Of a stretch of 64,000 nucleotides of DNA, positions 8,787 through 18,249 are shown piece by piece. How positions within the stretch are numbered: position 1 is the stretch's first letter; each line of letters opens with the position of its first letter. A model generated the notes under the pieces. It searched no databases. It had not been told where the DNA came from and saw nothing but the letters and a program-made list of their open reading frames with translations. The stretch lies in assembly GCA_029260575.1 (NCBI GenBank), contig JAJDDB010000004.1, positions 434,001 to 498,000 of the forward strand, read 5' to 3'. The position numbers and the translations under genes were made by a program. The DNA is from Phycisphaerales bacterium. GTDB lineage: Bacteria > Planctomycetota > Phycisphaerae > Phycisphaerales > SM1A02.

Positions 8787-9134
8787 TTACGGGCTGAGCA
8801 GATCAGGCAGTTGTTGGACGAACGCAGATCGGGCGAGTACGCGATCGAATCCTGCTGTGCGGGCGGCATCTGCGAGGTCAGCACGGACATGCGGCAGGAA
8901 TCCGATGATCTGGGTGGTCGGAGCCGCCTTGCGTATAAGTTTTACGAGCTGATCGAGTTCCGCGCCTGGTTGCGCGTCAAGATCGATAATGATGCGGGTG
9001 ATTGACGTGTTGAGGGCGGCCGAAAGCGCCTCCGGAGATCGCACGACAGTGCAGACCTGAGCGAGGTCACTGGCAGCAGCCGTGATGCGGCTGGCGAAGA
9101 TCATGTCCGGGACGAGGGCGATGATTGTTGGCAT
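8787..9134 (-). CDS. Small receiver-like protein lacking most phosphorylation residues
   Basis: A 115-residue protein beginning MPTIIALVPDMIFASRITAAA, with the alternating strand/helix pattern of a CheY-type receiver. The third strand ends RIIIDLDAQPG, placing Asp51 or Asp53 at the phosphoacceptor site. The usual N-terminal acidic pair is reduced to one Asp10 after a proline. The switch Thr/Ser strand reads TQIIGFLPH, and the conserved Lys-Pro is replaced by ARSAF. This suggests a pseudo-receiver that signals without the normal aspartyl-phosphate chemistry; the fold assignment itself is inference. It stands alone, divergent from the suf operon, and no histidine kinase is nearby. Confidence 0.55.
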   Translation of the reverse strand: MPTIIALVPDMIFASRITAAASDLAQVCTVVRSPEALSAALNTSITRIIIDLDAQPGAELDQLVKLIRKAAPTTQIIGFLPHVRADLADAARTAGFDRVLARSAFVQQLPDLLSP

Positions 9135-9270
9135 ATTCGAAGAGTGTAGGGTTGATGAGCCACGACATCCTGGCATGAGGTAGGCGTTCCACGGCCGTGA
9201 GGGGCGATTCCGAACGGCAACGGCTGGTCGATAAAACTTGGAATCATTCGAAGGTACACTGTTCACGGGC

Positions 9271-9283
9271 AGGCAGACTGCCT
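9271..9283. promoter_or_regulatory. Perfect 6-1-6 palindrome upstream of sufB
   Basis: aggcag-a-ctgcct is a perfect inverted repeat with a one-base centre, about 107 bases before the sufB start and between the divergent receiver-like gene and the suf operon. Position and symmetry suit a dimeric regulator's operator. It does not obviously match a known IscR or SufR consensus, so the regulator is unassigned. Confidence 0.35.
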
Positions 9284-9312
9284 AATCTTCTATCGCCTGC
9301 TCTGCATTCGAT

Positions 9313-9330
9313 TGCACGGCCATCCGTGCA
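9313..9330. promoter_or_regulatory. Perfect 7-bp stem with 4-base loop in the sufB leader
   Basis: tgcacgg at 9313-9319 pairs with ccgtgca at 9324-9330 around ccat. It lies 60 bases before the sufB ATG, so it could be an mRNA leader hairpin or a second operator. No T-tract follows. The ribosome-binding stretch (aagga) lies closer to the ATG. Confidence 0.3.
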
Positions 9331-9390
9331 GGATTCGCCAGCTTCCAACAGACTTGGCGGGCGATTTGTGACCCGAAGGATTGATCCGAA

Positions 9391-10839
9391 ATGACCTCCA
9401 CAGCCACGACAATCGAGGAATATCAGCGCGGCGGGTACAAGTACGGCTTCGTCACCGATATTGAGATGGATTCGCTGCCGCCTGGTCTCAATGAGGATGT
9501 AATCCGGGCAATCTCTGCGAAGAAGAACGAACCGCAGTGGATGACCGACTGGCGGCTGGAAGCGTACCAACGCTGGCTAAAAATGGATGAGCCAGACTGG
9601 GCGTTCATTGACTACCCGCCAATCGATTTCAACTCGATCAGTTATTACGCAGCGCCCAAGAGCATGGACGATGGGCCGAAATCGTTAGATGAAGTCGACC
9701 CCAAACTTCGTGAGACATACAACAAGCTCGGCATTCCGCTGGAAGAGCAAATGATGCTCGCTGGCGTGGCGGTTGATGCGGTGTTCGACAGCGTGTCGGT
9801 GGCGACAACATTCAAAGAAAAGCTCGGCGAGATGGGCATCGTCTTCTGTTCCATTACCGAAGCGATTCAGGAACACCCGGAGCTGGTGAAGAAATACCTC
9901 GGCTCGGTCGTACCGCAAAATGACAATTATTACGCAGCGCTGAACAGTGCTGTGTTTACGGATGGTTCGTTTGTGTTCGTGCCCAAGGGTGTGAAGTGCC
10001 CGATGGACTTGAGCACCTATTTCCGAATCAACGCACGAAATACCGGCCAGTTTGAACGTACGCTGGTCATTGCTGAGGAAGGCTCATCTGTGAGCTATCT
10101 CGAAGGCTGCACCGCACCACAGCGCGATGAGAATCAACTGCACGCAGCAGTCGTGGAACTGGTCGCGCTTGATGATGCAAGCATCCGCTACTCGACGATT
10201 CAGAACTGGTATCCAGGCGATGAGAACGGCGTCGGCGGGATTTACAACTTCGTCACCAAGCGCGGCAAGTGCCAGGGCAAGCGCTCGCATATTTCATGGA
10301 CGCAGGTCGAAACCGGCTCTGCGATTACATGGAAGTATCCGAGCTGCATCCTGCTCGGCGATGATTCGATGGGTGAGTTCTATTCGGTCGCAGTGACGAA
10401 CAACCGCCAGCAGGCGGATACCGGCACGAAGATGATCCACATCGGCAAGAACACGCGCAGCACGATCATCAGCAAGGGTATTTCCGCAGGCGTGAGCAAC
10501 AACAGCTATCGCGGGTTGGTGCAGATCAATAAGGGCGCGCACAACGCGCGGAATTACACGCAGTGTGATTCCATGTTGATGGGTGATAAGTGCGGGGCGC
10601 ATACGTTCCCGTACATTGATGTTCGTAATCCGACAGCGCACGTCGAACATGAAGCCACGACGTCAAAGATCGGCGAAGACCAGATGTTCTATTGCACGCA
10701 GCGTGGGCTTTCGGAAGAGGATGCGATTTCGCTGATCGTCAACGGTTTCTGCAAGGAAGTACTGCAGGAATTGCCCATGGAATTTGCGGTGGAAGCGGAC
10801 AAACTGCTGGGCATCAGCCTTGAAGGTAGTGTGGGGTAA
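9391..10839 (+). CDS. sufB: Fe-S cluster assembly scaffold SufB
   Basis: A 482-residue protein of normal SufB length. Typical stretches are [18 protein letters not shown] at the N-terminus, [51 protein letters not shown], and the C-terminal [18 protein letters not shown]. SufB forms the beta-helix core that, with SufC ATPase and SufD, builds nascent iron-sulfur clusters on sulfur delivered by SufS in the cytosol. It heads a sufB-C-D-S-U run, separated from sufC by 130 bases. An aagga ribosome-binding site lies upstream of the ATG. No SufR or IscR gene is adjacent. Confidence 0.97.
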   Translation: MTSTATTIEEYQRGGYKYGFVTDIEMDSLPPGLNEDVIRAISAKKNEPQWMTDWRLEAYQRWLKMDEPDWAFIDYPPIDFNSISYYAAPKSMDDGPKSLDEVDPKLRETYNKLGIPLEEQMMLAGVAVDAVFDSVSVATTFKEKLGEMGIVFCSITEAIQEHPELVKKYLGSVVPQNDNYYAALNSAVFTDGSFVFVPKGVKCPMDLSTYFRINARNTGQFERTLVIAEEGSSVSYLEGCTAPQRDENQLHAAVVELVALDDASIRYSTIQNWYPGDENGVGGIYNFVTKRGKCQGKRSHISWTQVETGSAITWKYPSCILLGDDSMGEFYSVAVTNNRQQADTGTKMIHIGKNTRSTIISKGISAGVSNNSYRGLVQINKGAHNARNYTQCDSMLMGDKCGAHTFPYIDVRNPTAHVEHEATTSKIGEDQMFYCTQRGLSEEDAISLIVNGFCKEVLQELPMEFAVEADKLLGISLEGSVG

Positions 10840-10969
10840 AGCGACAGCGCCGCACAAGGGCAGCGAGCGCAGAGCATTTGGAATTGGGATTCTGAACAGA
10901 GCAACATGTTGAGCCGCACCCCGAAGCGCAGCCAAGGGGGCGCGTAATAAAGGTTCTGAGAGCAACGAT

Positions 10970-11743
<774 letters not shown>

Positions 11744-11753
11744 TTCCGGAGCA

Positions 11754-13118
11754 ATGAGCGAAATGACCACAATGACGCAGAATCAGACAATGCGCGACAA
11801 CAGTTGGCTGTTGACCGAGCTTCCCGAATCAGTCATCGAACATGATGCTGCGCGCATGCCCAAATGGCTGGCGGACATTCGCCGCAGCGCGTTTCGCCAG
11901 TTCACAGCCGACGGCCTGCCGAGCGCGAAGCAGGAGAAGTGGCGACAGATCAACCTTCGCCCGATTCGTGAAACAGCGTTTGGCTTGCCCGCTGACGGCG
12001 CTACCGATGTCAGTGAGGCGGAAGTTGTCGGCCACAGTTTGCCGTTTGTCGATGCGGTCCGACTGGTGTTCGTGAACGGTCGCTATGCAGCGGAGCTGTC
12101 TGATGCGCGAGCGATGCCGAGCGGCGTCACCGTGCAAACCATACGCGAAGCACTGAAAAGCGAATCAACGATTCTCGAAACGCACCTGACGAAGTACGTC
12201 AACGCCGATGACGATCCGTTCGTTTCGCTGAACACTGCGCTGCTTGATGATGGCGTAGTTGTACACATTGAAAAGAACATCACCTGCGACACCCCGATCT
12301 ATCTGTTGTGCATCACGACAGCTGCGGACGGGCCGATTATCACGCACCCGCGGAATCTGATCATCGCTGAAGATGGCGCGCAGGCGACGATCGTTGAAGA
12401 TTACGTCGGCACAGACGGCGAGGTGTATCTGACCAACGCAGTGACTGAACTCGTCGTTGGCGAAGATGCGCACCTGCACCATTACCTGCTGGAGCGCGAA
12501 AGCGATGCTGCGTTCAATGTGTCCACACTGACTGCGTATCACAAAACCAGCAGCACGCTGTCATCGCACACTGTGCTTCTCGGCGGCGCGCTTGTTCGTA
12601 ATAACGTCAATCCGATCATTGATGGTGAGCATTGTCACAGTCTGCTGAACGGTTTGTATATCGGCCGAGGCAAACAGCACATTGACAATCTGATGCGGGT
12701 GGAGCATCGCAAACCGAATTGCGAAAGCAGGCAGTTCTATAAGGGAATTCTGACGGATGAATCCCGTGGCGTGTTTGCTGGCCGAATCATTGTGTCGCGT
12801 GATGCGCAAAAGATCGATGCTGTCCAGAGCAATCAGAGCCTGTTGCTTTCGGAAGCAGCGCGGGCGAATTCGATGCCGCAGCTTGAGATTTATGCTGACG
12901 ATGTGAAGTGTACGCACGGGGCGACCATCGGCGAACTCGATGAAGAAGCGCTGTTCTACTTGGAAAGTCGGGGTCTGGCGGAACCGCAGGCCAAGGCAAT
13001 GCTTGTGCATGCGTTTGCGGGCGAATCGCTGGAGCGCATGAATCTTCCGGTCGTGCAGGAAGCGCTGCTGCAGATGTTGACGCAGCGGCTGCCGTTCACT
13101 TCTGCAGCAAACGTGTGA
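11754..13118 (+). CDS. sufD: Fe-S cluster assembly protein SufD
   Basis: A 454-residue SufD. N-terminal helices precede the KQEKWRQINLRPI motif around residue 60. The beta-helix core follows, with HPRNLIIAEDGAQATIVEDYVG and VEHRKPNCESRQFYKGIL. The family C-terminal stretch CTHGATIGELDEEALFYLESRG is followed by AKAMLVHAFAGE. It pairs with SufB to hold the nascent cluster at their interface. The frame is open for 14 codons before the chosen ATG, overlapping sufC; the ATG at 11754 has a ggag six bases upstream and is preferred. It follows sufC by 10 bases and precedes sufS by 55. Confidence 0.95.
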   Translation: MSEMTTMTQNQTMRDNSWLLTELPESVIEHDAARMPKWLADIRRSAFRQFTADGLPSAKQEKWRQINLRPIRETAFGLPADGATDVSEAEVVGHSLPFVDAVRLVFVNGRYAAELSDARAMPSGVTVQTIREALKSESTILETHLTKYVNADDDPFVSLNTALLDDGVVVHIEKNITCDTPIYLLCITTAADGPIITHPRNLIIAEDGAQATIVEDYVGTDGEVYLTNAVTELVVGEDAHLHHYLLERESDAAFNVSTLTAYHKTSSTLSSHTVLLGGALVRNNVNPIIDGEHCHSLLNGLYIGRGKQHIDNLMRVEHRKPNCESRQFYKGILTDESRGVFAGRIIVSRDAQKIDAVQSNQSLLLSEAARANSMPQLEIYADDVKCTHGATIGELDEEALFYLESRGLAEPQAKAMLVHAFAGESLERMNLPVVQEALLQMLTQRLPFTSAANV

Positions 13119-13173
13119 CAATCGCGGGAGGTATTCGATTCTTCAACTGGGGAATCTGAAGGTACGAATTGCG

Positions 13174-14445
13174 ATGGGAAATACGACCGCTCACAGCACG
13201 CAGACGCCGACCACAGCACAGAGCACGTTCGACGTTTCGGCGATTCGCAAGCAGTTTCCGATTCTGAATCGGCAGGTACACGGCAAGCAGCTTGTATACC
13301 TGGACAGCGCAGCGACGGCACAGAAACCAGATGTTGTGATTGATGCCGAAGCTGCGTTCTATCGCAATACGAATTCCAATGTGCATCGCGGAGTGCATCA
13401 GCTCAGCGTCGAATCCACCGATGCGTATGAACGAGCCCGTGAGCAGATTGCACGCTTGATCAATGCGGCGAGCGCTGATGAAGTCATCTTCACCAGCGGC
13501 GCAACTGAATCGATCAATCTCGTTGCATCGTCCTATGGCGGGATGCATGTCGGGCCGGACGATGAAGTGCTTATCACGCATATGGAGCATCACTCCAATA
13601 TCGTGCCGTGGCAGCTTTTGTGCGAGCGGACCGGCGCGACGCTTCGGGTTGTGCCCGTGACTGACCGCGGCGAGCTTGACATGAACACGCTGCGCGAGCT
13701 GCTGACGACCCGTACAAAGATTGTTTCGGTCGTGCATATTTCCAACACGTTGGGGACGATCAATCCGATCCGGGAGATTGCTGCGCTTGCGCATGGTGTC
13801 GGCGCGGTGTGCGTTATTGATGGCGCACAGGGGTTGCAGCATCTTGCAGTGGATGTGCGCGAACTTGGATGCGATTTCTACGCAGCGGCAGGACACAAAA
13901 TGTTCGGGCCCACGGGAACGGGGTTCTTGTATGGCCGAAAGGAACTGCTCGATGCGATGCCGCCGTGGAAAGGCGGTGGTTCGATGATCCGCAACGTGTC
14001 GTTTTCCGGCACGACGTATGCGGATGTTCCCGCGCGGTTTGAAGCGGGCACACCGCACATTGCCGGGGCGGTGGGGCTGGGCGCAGCTGCGACTTTTCTG
14101 CAATCGATCGATCGGCAGGCGCTGCAATCGTATGAACACGACCTGCTTGCGTATGCGACTGAACAGCTCAGCGGCATTGCCGGCGTGAGGATTATTGGTG
14201 AGGCGGCTGACAAGGCATCGGTGATCTCGTTTGTGATTGAGGGCATTCACCCACACGACATCGGCACAGTTCTCGACAACGAAGGGGTGGCGGTGCGCAC
14301 CGGCCATCACTGCACGCAACCGCTTATGGAGCAATACAACGTGCCTGCCACGGCACGTCTGTCACTGGCGATGTACAACACACGCGATGAAATCGATGCT
14401 TTGGTGCAGGCGGTCCGCACTGCAATCGAGGTGTTTGACGTATGA
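13174..14445 (+). CDS. sufS: Cysteine desulfurase SufS
   Basis: A 423-residue PLP enzyme of the type II cysteine desulfurase group. The cofactor lysine is in AAAGHKMFGPTGTGFLYG (Lys242) and the sulfur-carrying cysteine in RTGHHCTQPLM (Cys380). TSGATESINLVASSYG and THMEHHSNIVPWQ are also typical. It takes sulfur from cysteine, leaves alanine and passes persulfide to SufU. The N-terminal 20 residues are Thr/Ser/Ala-rich and longer than in most SufS, so the start may be a little downstream. The last four bases overlap the sufU start (ATGA), matching the known SufS-SufU partnership. Confidence 0.96.
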   Translation: MGNTTAHSTQTPTTAQSTFDVSAIRKQFPILNRQVHGKQLVYLDSAATAQKPDVVIDAEAAFYRNTNSNVHRGVHQLSVESTDAYERAREQIARLINAASADEVIFTSGATESINLVASSYGGMHVGPDDEVLITHMEHHSNIVPWQLLCERTGATLRVVPVTDRGELDMNTLRELLTTRTKIVSVVHISNTLGTINPIREIAALAHGVGAVCVIDGAQGLQHLAVDVRELGCDFYAAAGHKMFGPTGTGFLYGRKELLDAMPPWKGGGSMIRNVSFSGTTYADVPARFEAGTPHIAGAVGLGAAATFLQSIDRQALQSYEHDLLAYATEQLSGIAGVRIIGEAADKASVISFVIEGIHPHDIGTVLDNEGVAVRTGHHCTQPLMEQYNVPATARLSLAMYNTRDEIDALVQAVRTAIEVFDV

Positions 14446-14897
14446 GCGAACTCAGCGAGTTATATCAGGAGCTCATACTCGAGCATGGCAAGAACCCGCG
14501 GAACATGCGGTCGATGGAAGCAGCCAATCACAATGCAGAGGGATTCAATCCGCTGTGTGGTGATCACATAACGGTTCACGCACATGTCGTCGGCGACACG
14601 ATCGAGGACCTGAGTTTCGAGGGCTCTGCCTGCGCGATTTGCACCGCATCGGCGTCGATGATGACCCAGCAACTCAAGAGCGCTGCGACGAGTGATGCGG
14701 ATTCGCTGTTTGAGCAGTTTCGCAACATGCTGACTGGTCCGGAGTCGAATGCGGATGCATATGAGCAAAGCCTGGGCAAACTTGCATCGCTTGCGGGAGT
14801 TCGGCGGTATCCCATGCGTGTCAAATGCGCGACGCTACCGTGGCATACGTTGAAAGCGGCGCTGGAAGATTCGGCCGATATCGCCACGACTGAATAG
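14442..14897 (+). CDS. sufU: SufU-type zinc-dependent sulfur acceptor
   Basis: A 151-residue U-type protein. The zinc/sulfur ligands appear as NPLCGDH (Cys39, Asp41), ACAICTASASMM (Cys64, Cys67) and RVKCATLPW (Cys129). The extra loop between the second and third ligand regions is the feature that separates SufU from IscU. SufU receives persulfide from SufS and hands it to SufBCD; it is the Gram-positive/planctomycete replacement for SufE. ATGA overlap with sufS supports coupled synthesis. No sufE or sufA gene is found nearby. Confidence 0.94.
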   Translation: MSELSELYQELILEHGKNPRNMRSMEAANHNAEGFNPLCGDHITVHAHVVGDTIEDLSFEGSACAICTASASMMTQQLKSAATSDADSLFEQFRNMLTGPESNADAYEQSLGKLASLAGVRRYPMRVKCATLPWHTLKAALEDSADIATTE

Positions 14898-14906
14898 GGG
14901 ATTCTG

Positions 14907-15122
14907 ATGACTGCACAAAAAGTGAAATTGATCATTGCAGTCATCGCATCGGCGTTGCTGCTGATACTCGTCGTACAGAATACTGAGCAAGTGGAAACGC
15001 GCATCTTGCTTGCGACGATCACCATGCCTCGCGCACTGTTGCTGTTTCTGATGGCGCTGACGGGATTCATCATTGGTCTGCTCGCCGCATTTTCTATTTC
15101 CAAGCGCAAGAAACCGTCGTAG
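14907..15122 (+). CDS. LapA-like (DUF1049) small membrane protein
   Basis: A 71-residue protein with two hydrophobic helices: residues about 7-25 (LIIAVIASALLLILVV) and 42-63 (ALLLFLMALTGFIIGLLAAF), separated by QNTEQVETRILLATITMPR and ending in a basic SKRKKPS tail. This is the layout of the LapA/DUF1049 family, named for a lipopolysaccharide assembly protein. Starts at ATG 14907 after an aggggattctg stretch nine bases past sufU's stop. Its place between sufU and the sufT-like gene, same strand, suggests co-transcription with the SUF operon, though a direct role in cluster assembly is not known. Confidence 0.78.
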   Translation: MTAQKVKLIIAVIASALLLILVVQNTEQVETRILLATITMPRALLLFLMALTGFIIGLLAAFSISKRKKPS

Positions 15123-15132
15123 GGGATTCGTC

Positions 15133-15534
15133 ATTCCTGAATCTAACACCCAATTGAAACAACGGATTATTGCTGCAATCCGCACCGTCAAGGATCCGGA
15201 GATTCCGATCAATTTGTATGACCTCGGGTTGATCTATGAATTGAACGTGCGCGATGGCGGCACCGTGGATATTCGTATGACGTTGACCACGCCGAACTGT
15301 CCCGTCGCCGAATCGATGCCGGGCATGGTGCATAAAGCGGTAGCGGATGTGGATGATGTGCATGCTGTTGATGTGCAGCTTGTCTGGGAGCCCGCGTGGA
15401 CGGGTGAGATGATGACCGAGGATGCCCGCGACACGCTGGAGATGATGGGCATTTCCTGGCGTGATCCGCATTCGAGCGCCGGGCCGACTTCGCTGACGGT
15501 TGGTCGCACGGATCGCCACGGCAAGCGGCGCTAA
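15133..15534 (+). CDS. sufT: SufT-like MIP18/DUF59 iron-sulfur protein
   Basis: About 133 residues with the DUF59 core: TVKDPEIPINLYDLGLIYEL, then DIRMTLTTPNCPVAESMPG, in which the conserved Cys follows the T-T-P-N motif, then VQLVWEPAWTGEMMTEDAR. The family (SufT, MIP18/CIA2) takes part in iron-sulfur cluster maturation, matching its place at the end of the SUF operon. The start is unusual: no ATG or GTG lies between lapA's stop and the homologous region. I chose ATT at 15133 because aggggattcgtc precedes it as aggggattctg precedes lapA. Alternatives are ATG 15073, overlapping lapA by 50 bases, or TTG 15154. Confidence 0.85.
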   Translation: MPESNTQLKQRIIAAIRTVKDPEIPINLYDLGLIYELNVRDGGTVDIRMTLTTPNCPVAESMPGMVHKAVADVDDVHAVDVQLVWEPAWTGEMMTEDARDTLEMMGISWRDPHSSAGPTSLTVGRTDRHGKRR

Positions 15535-15569
15535 GCGAGATCGTCCTGTCGCAATTGGAATCGTGAAGG

Positions 15570-15632
15570 CCGTCCGTCCGCCCGTGGCGGGAAGGGGAGG
15601 ATCTACCGCCACGGGCTCTCGTGGACGGACGG
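15570..15632. terminator. Long imperfect hairpin after the SUF operon
   Basis: ccgtccgtccgcccgtggcgg at 15570-15590 is complementary to ccgccacgggc (15606-15616) plus ggacggacgg (15623-15632), with a 6-base bulge tctcgt between the two blocks. The loop is about 15 bases. It begins 36 bases after the sufT-like stop and probably ends or stabilises the suf transcript. No T-tract follows. The remaining 180 bases up to the sigma factor gene show no further gene. Confidence 0.5.
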
Positions 15633-15813
15633 AGTGAGGCTGCAAAGGCACAGGGGACACTCCCGGTGGCTGAGTCTTCGCATCCGGAGGCCGCTGTCGT
15701 GTCCTACGTGCATATGTGTCCAACAAGGCGGCATCTTGCAGCGGCTGTGATGCTGTTTTTACGCAATAGTTCGTTGCGAGCAGGACATTGGTGTAGTGGG
15801 AGGCAGCGTGTAG

Positions 15814-16431
15814 ATGCGGGATGCCGAGCAACAACACTCCGTTGATACAGTGTCGGATCGGCTGGACAGTCAGCAGTTTGCTGCGCTGTTCGAGCAGTCG
15901 TGGCGGACGCTTTGGACGATCGGCGTTGCGGTGCTCGGCAGGCGCGATGCTGTTGAAGATGTGCTGCAGGAATCCGCATTGATCGCACTGGGCAAGCTGG
16001 ACGACTTTGATCCAACGACGAGCTTCATCGCGTGGATGGGACAGATCGTGCGCTATACAGCGCTCAATTCGGGTCGACGGCGACAGCGCCGCAGCGCGAT
16101 GACGGCAGGGAGTAATGGAGTACTCGAACACACAGCTGCCCCGGAGTCATCAAGTGCAAATCGATTCAACGGCACCGTGCCGGCGAAGATGGAAGTGGAT
16201 CAACTGGGCTTTGATGATCAACTGCTCGATTGCATGATGCGGCTGAGCGAATCGCAGCGCACGTGTCTGCTGCTTCGCGTGGTCAATGGTTATTCCTATC
16301 GCGAGATTGCAGGGGCAATGGATATGCCGGAGGGAACTGCGATGAGCCATGTGCATCGAGCACAGAAGTCGCTCCGAGAGATGATCGGACAATCACTACT
16401 GGCAACGGGGGAGAAGGGAGCGCGTCGATGA
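15814..16431 (+). CDS. ECF-type RNA polymerase sigma factor
   Basis: A 205-residue sigma-70 family protein with only regions 2 and 4. Region 2 is visible as WRTLWTIGVAVLGRRDAVED followed by VLQESALIALGKL. Region 4 has LSESQRTCLLLRVVNGYSYR then EIAGAMDMPEGTAMSHVHRA, the helix-turn-helix that reads the -35 element. The linker between them is long and Ser/Ala-rich. The layout resembles the planctomycete/Verrucomicrobium ECF group. A gggagg stretch lies ten bases before the ATG. The stop overlaps the next gene (ATGA), which encodes a probable membrane anti-sigma factor. Target promoters are unknown. Confidence 0.9.
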   Translation: MRDAEQQHSVDTVSDRLDSQQFAALFEQSWRTLWTIGVAVLGRRDAVEDVLQESALIALGKLDDFDPTTSFIAWMGQIVRYTALNSGRRRQRRSAMTAGSNGVLEHTAAPESSSANRFNGTVPAKMEVDQLGFDDQLLDCMMRLSESQRTCLLLRVVNGYSYREIAGAMDMPEGTAMSHVHRAQKSLREMIGQSLLATGEKGARR

Positions 16432-17255
16432 GCGGCAATTCACGGCCATTTGAAGATCGAATCGACGCCTACCTGGACGGCGCGATGTCGTTTGATGGGC
16501 AGCAGCAGTTCGAGCGGGCGATGGTTGATGATGCGCAGCTTCGCGCGGATACAGCCCATGGAAAAGCGATCAACAGTTCGCTGCAGACACTGCTCGCGCC
16601 GCCTCCGGTTTCTCTGTGGGTTCGAAAGATCGCATCGCATGACATGACGCGTAACGGTCATGTCAACGGCACAGCAAACGGTGTCATTCAGGAAACGGAT
16701 ACGCCGAAGCTTTTGTTGACTGAAGCGCAGCCCGTTGTGAAGAACTCAGCAGGCAGAGTATTTCGCCTGCCACGATGGCTCGCAGTGGCTGCGGTTGTGT
16801 TGTTACTGGCGAGCGGTGCGCTGATCCTGTTGTTTGCGGTGGGGGGCGGTGCAAATAGTGGCTACAATGCAACAAAGTTTCGAACGCTGGCCCAGGCTTA
16901 TGCGGATATTGATGAACCACAGTGGGTGTGTGAAACAGCGGAAGAATTCGCAGGCACATTTGATGGACGGTTTCGTGTACCCATCCTGTTCAATAGTGAT
17001 GCGTCTGATGTGTCGCTTGCGGGGCTTGCATATTGCCACACGTTGACGCGTGACACGGTGTGTCTGGTGGGTGAAGCGGTAGGCAACAAGGTGCTGGTGT
17101 TCATCGACCGGCTGGAACGTGACCCGCATCCGCAGTTGCCGAATGACAGCGGTCTGAACCTGTTTCGCAGGGAAGTAGGGGGTCTTGTGATGTACGAAGT
17201 TTCGCCGAATAAACAGGCCATGTTGTTGGATTGGATTTCTACGTCCGGAGATTGA
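16428..17255 (+). CDS. Probable membrane-spanning anti-sigma factor
   Basis: A 275-residue protein. The first 60 residues contain RIDAYLDGAMSFDGQQQFE and further acidic helical sequence, as in zinc-less anti-sigma domains that begin with a short helix binding the sigma factor. One transmembrane helix follows at about 117-138 (WLAVAAVVLLLASGALILLF). The 135-residue outer domain contains two cysteines (AYCHTLTRDTVCLVG) and no known enzyme motif. It starts inside the sigma gene's stop codon (ATGA), which is the usual arrangement for sigma/anti-sigma pairs. Assignment rests mainly on topology and coupling. A 61-base gap separates it from the pseudopilin gene. Confidence 0.7.
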   Translation: MSGNSRPFEDRIDAYLDGAMSFDGQQQFERAMVDDAQLRADTAHGKAINSSLQTLLAPPPVSLWVRKIASHDMTRNGHVNGTANGVIQETDTPKLLLTEAQPVVKNSAGRVFRLPRWLAVAAVVLLLASGALILLFAVGGGANSGYNATKFRTLAQAYADIDEPQWVCETAEEFAGTFDGRFRVPILFNSDASDVSLAGLAYCHTLTRDTVCLVGEAVGNKVLVFIDRLERDPHPQLPNDSGLNLFRREVGGLVMYEVSPNKQAMLLDWISTSGD

Positions 17256-17316
17256 TGCACAGCTACGACGATCCTGCCGCCAGTCCAAGGTGAGGCGTCT
17301 GAGTGAGGACGGGCAG

Positions 17317-18114
17317 ATGAACAGAACATTGATGCGCTATGCGGCGCCGGCTCGCGCCCAGGCCACGAGCCCTGAGAACAGAATCCGTTCGCAGAAGCGC
17401 AGCGGCTTTACAATGCTGGAAGTGATGGTGTCGATCGGCATCATCTTGCTGCTCACAGGGTTGACGTTTACTGCGGCAGCATCGGTGAATCGACAGGCTG
17501 AGATCCGACAAACCAAAACGACGCTCGAATTGTTGGATATGGCTGTTCAGCAGTGGCAGGTAAATGCCGGGCGGAATCTTACATGGATGGATTTTCATGA
17601 TGACGATCCAACCCGCGCTGTTATCCCGCTGGTCAGTGCAGAAATGACATGGAAAACGCCGGAGAATCTCCTGATTACCGAGATGCTTGATGTCGTTTCA
17701 CGTGATCCCGCTGCACGCAGCATTCTCAAACAGATTGATTCCGAATTCATACATGTCTTCGCTGCGTCTGCCGAACCGAGATGGGCCAGCCCGCAGGAAA
17801 ACGCGGTTGTGAATGCCCGGTTCATTGGATCAATGAGTGTGATTGATCCGTGGGGAAACCCGATCTACGCCACGCATCCTGGTCGCATTCGTTTCGAGCG
17901 GAACTTCTGGTATGACCAATACCGTCAATCTGATGCCGATGGAACAATCCGGACGTACAACGAATCGAAGTATGGCGTTGCGGTGAATCGCAGGATGTGC
18001 TTCGTCTCGGCCGGGCCGGACGGTCAATTCGGCTTTCTCGGCTCGCCTCCAGAGTCTCCTGATTTCAAGGCGACTGAGGACAATCTGTACTCGTATTCGC
18101 CGCAGAGACCCTGA
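17317..18114 (+). CDS. Type IV pilin / type II secretion pseudopilin-like protein
   Basis: A 265-residue protein with the prepilin cleavage motif RSG-FTMLEVMVSIGIILLL. Cleavage is predicted after Gly30, leaving N-methyl-Phe31 and the invariant Glu35, followed by a hydrophobic helix. The remainder is a soluble domain with DPWGNPIYATHPG and SAGPDGQFG, both common in planctomycete pseudopilin-like proteins related to GspG. Such proteins form the periplasmic pseudopilus or stand-alone pilin-like assemblies. The leader of 30 residues is long; the in-frame GTG at 17290 would make it longer, so ATG 17317 is preferred. No other secretion genes are near, so the machine it serves must be encoded elsewhere. 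Confidence 0.82.
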   Translation: MNRTLMRYAAPARAQATSPENRIRSQKRSGFTMLEVMVSIGIILLLTGLTFTAAASVNRQAEIRQTKTTLELLDMAVQQWQVNAGRNLTWMDFHDDDPTRAVIPLVSAEMTWKTPENLLITEMLDVVSRDPAARSILKQIDSEFIHVFAASAEPRWASPQENAVVNARFIGSMSVIDPWGNPIYATHPGRIRFERNFWYDQYRQSDADGTIRTYNESKYGVAVNRRMCFVSAGPDGQFGFLGSPPESPDFKATEDNLYSYSPQRP

Positions 18115-18249
18115 TTCGGTGCATGGCCGGGTTCCCGGCGGATTCTCAGGCAAGGAATGCAGCGCAGCTTCGTTGTGCAACAGACGATGGCTATGGCTGC
18201 GGCTATAGTCATCGATGTTCGCCCCGTAGCGTTTCAGAAGGAGCATCGC

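Noticed and set aside
10840-10969. Gap between sufB and sufC examined for a small gene or remnant
   Set aside because: No open frame with a ribosome-binding site; only a 10-base palindrome was found.
13096-14334. 412-codon open frame antisense to sufS
   Set aside because: The plus strand clearly encodes SufS with all catalytic residues; the antisense product has no recognisable motif.
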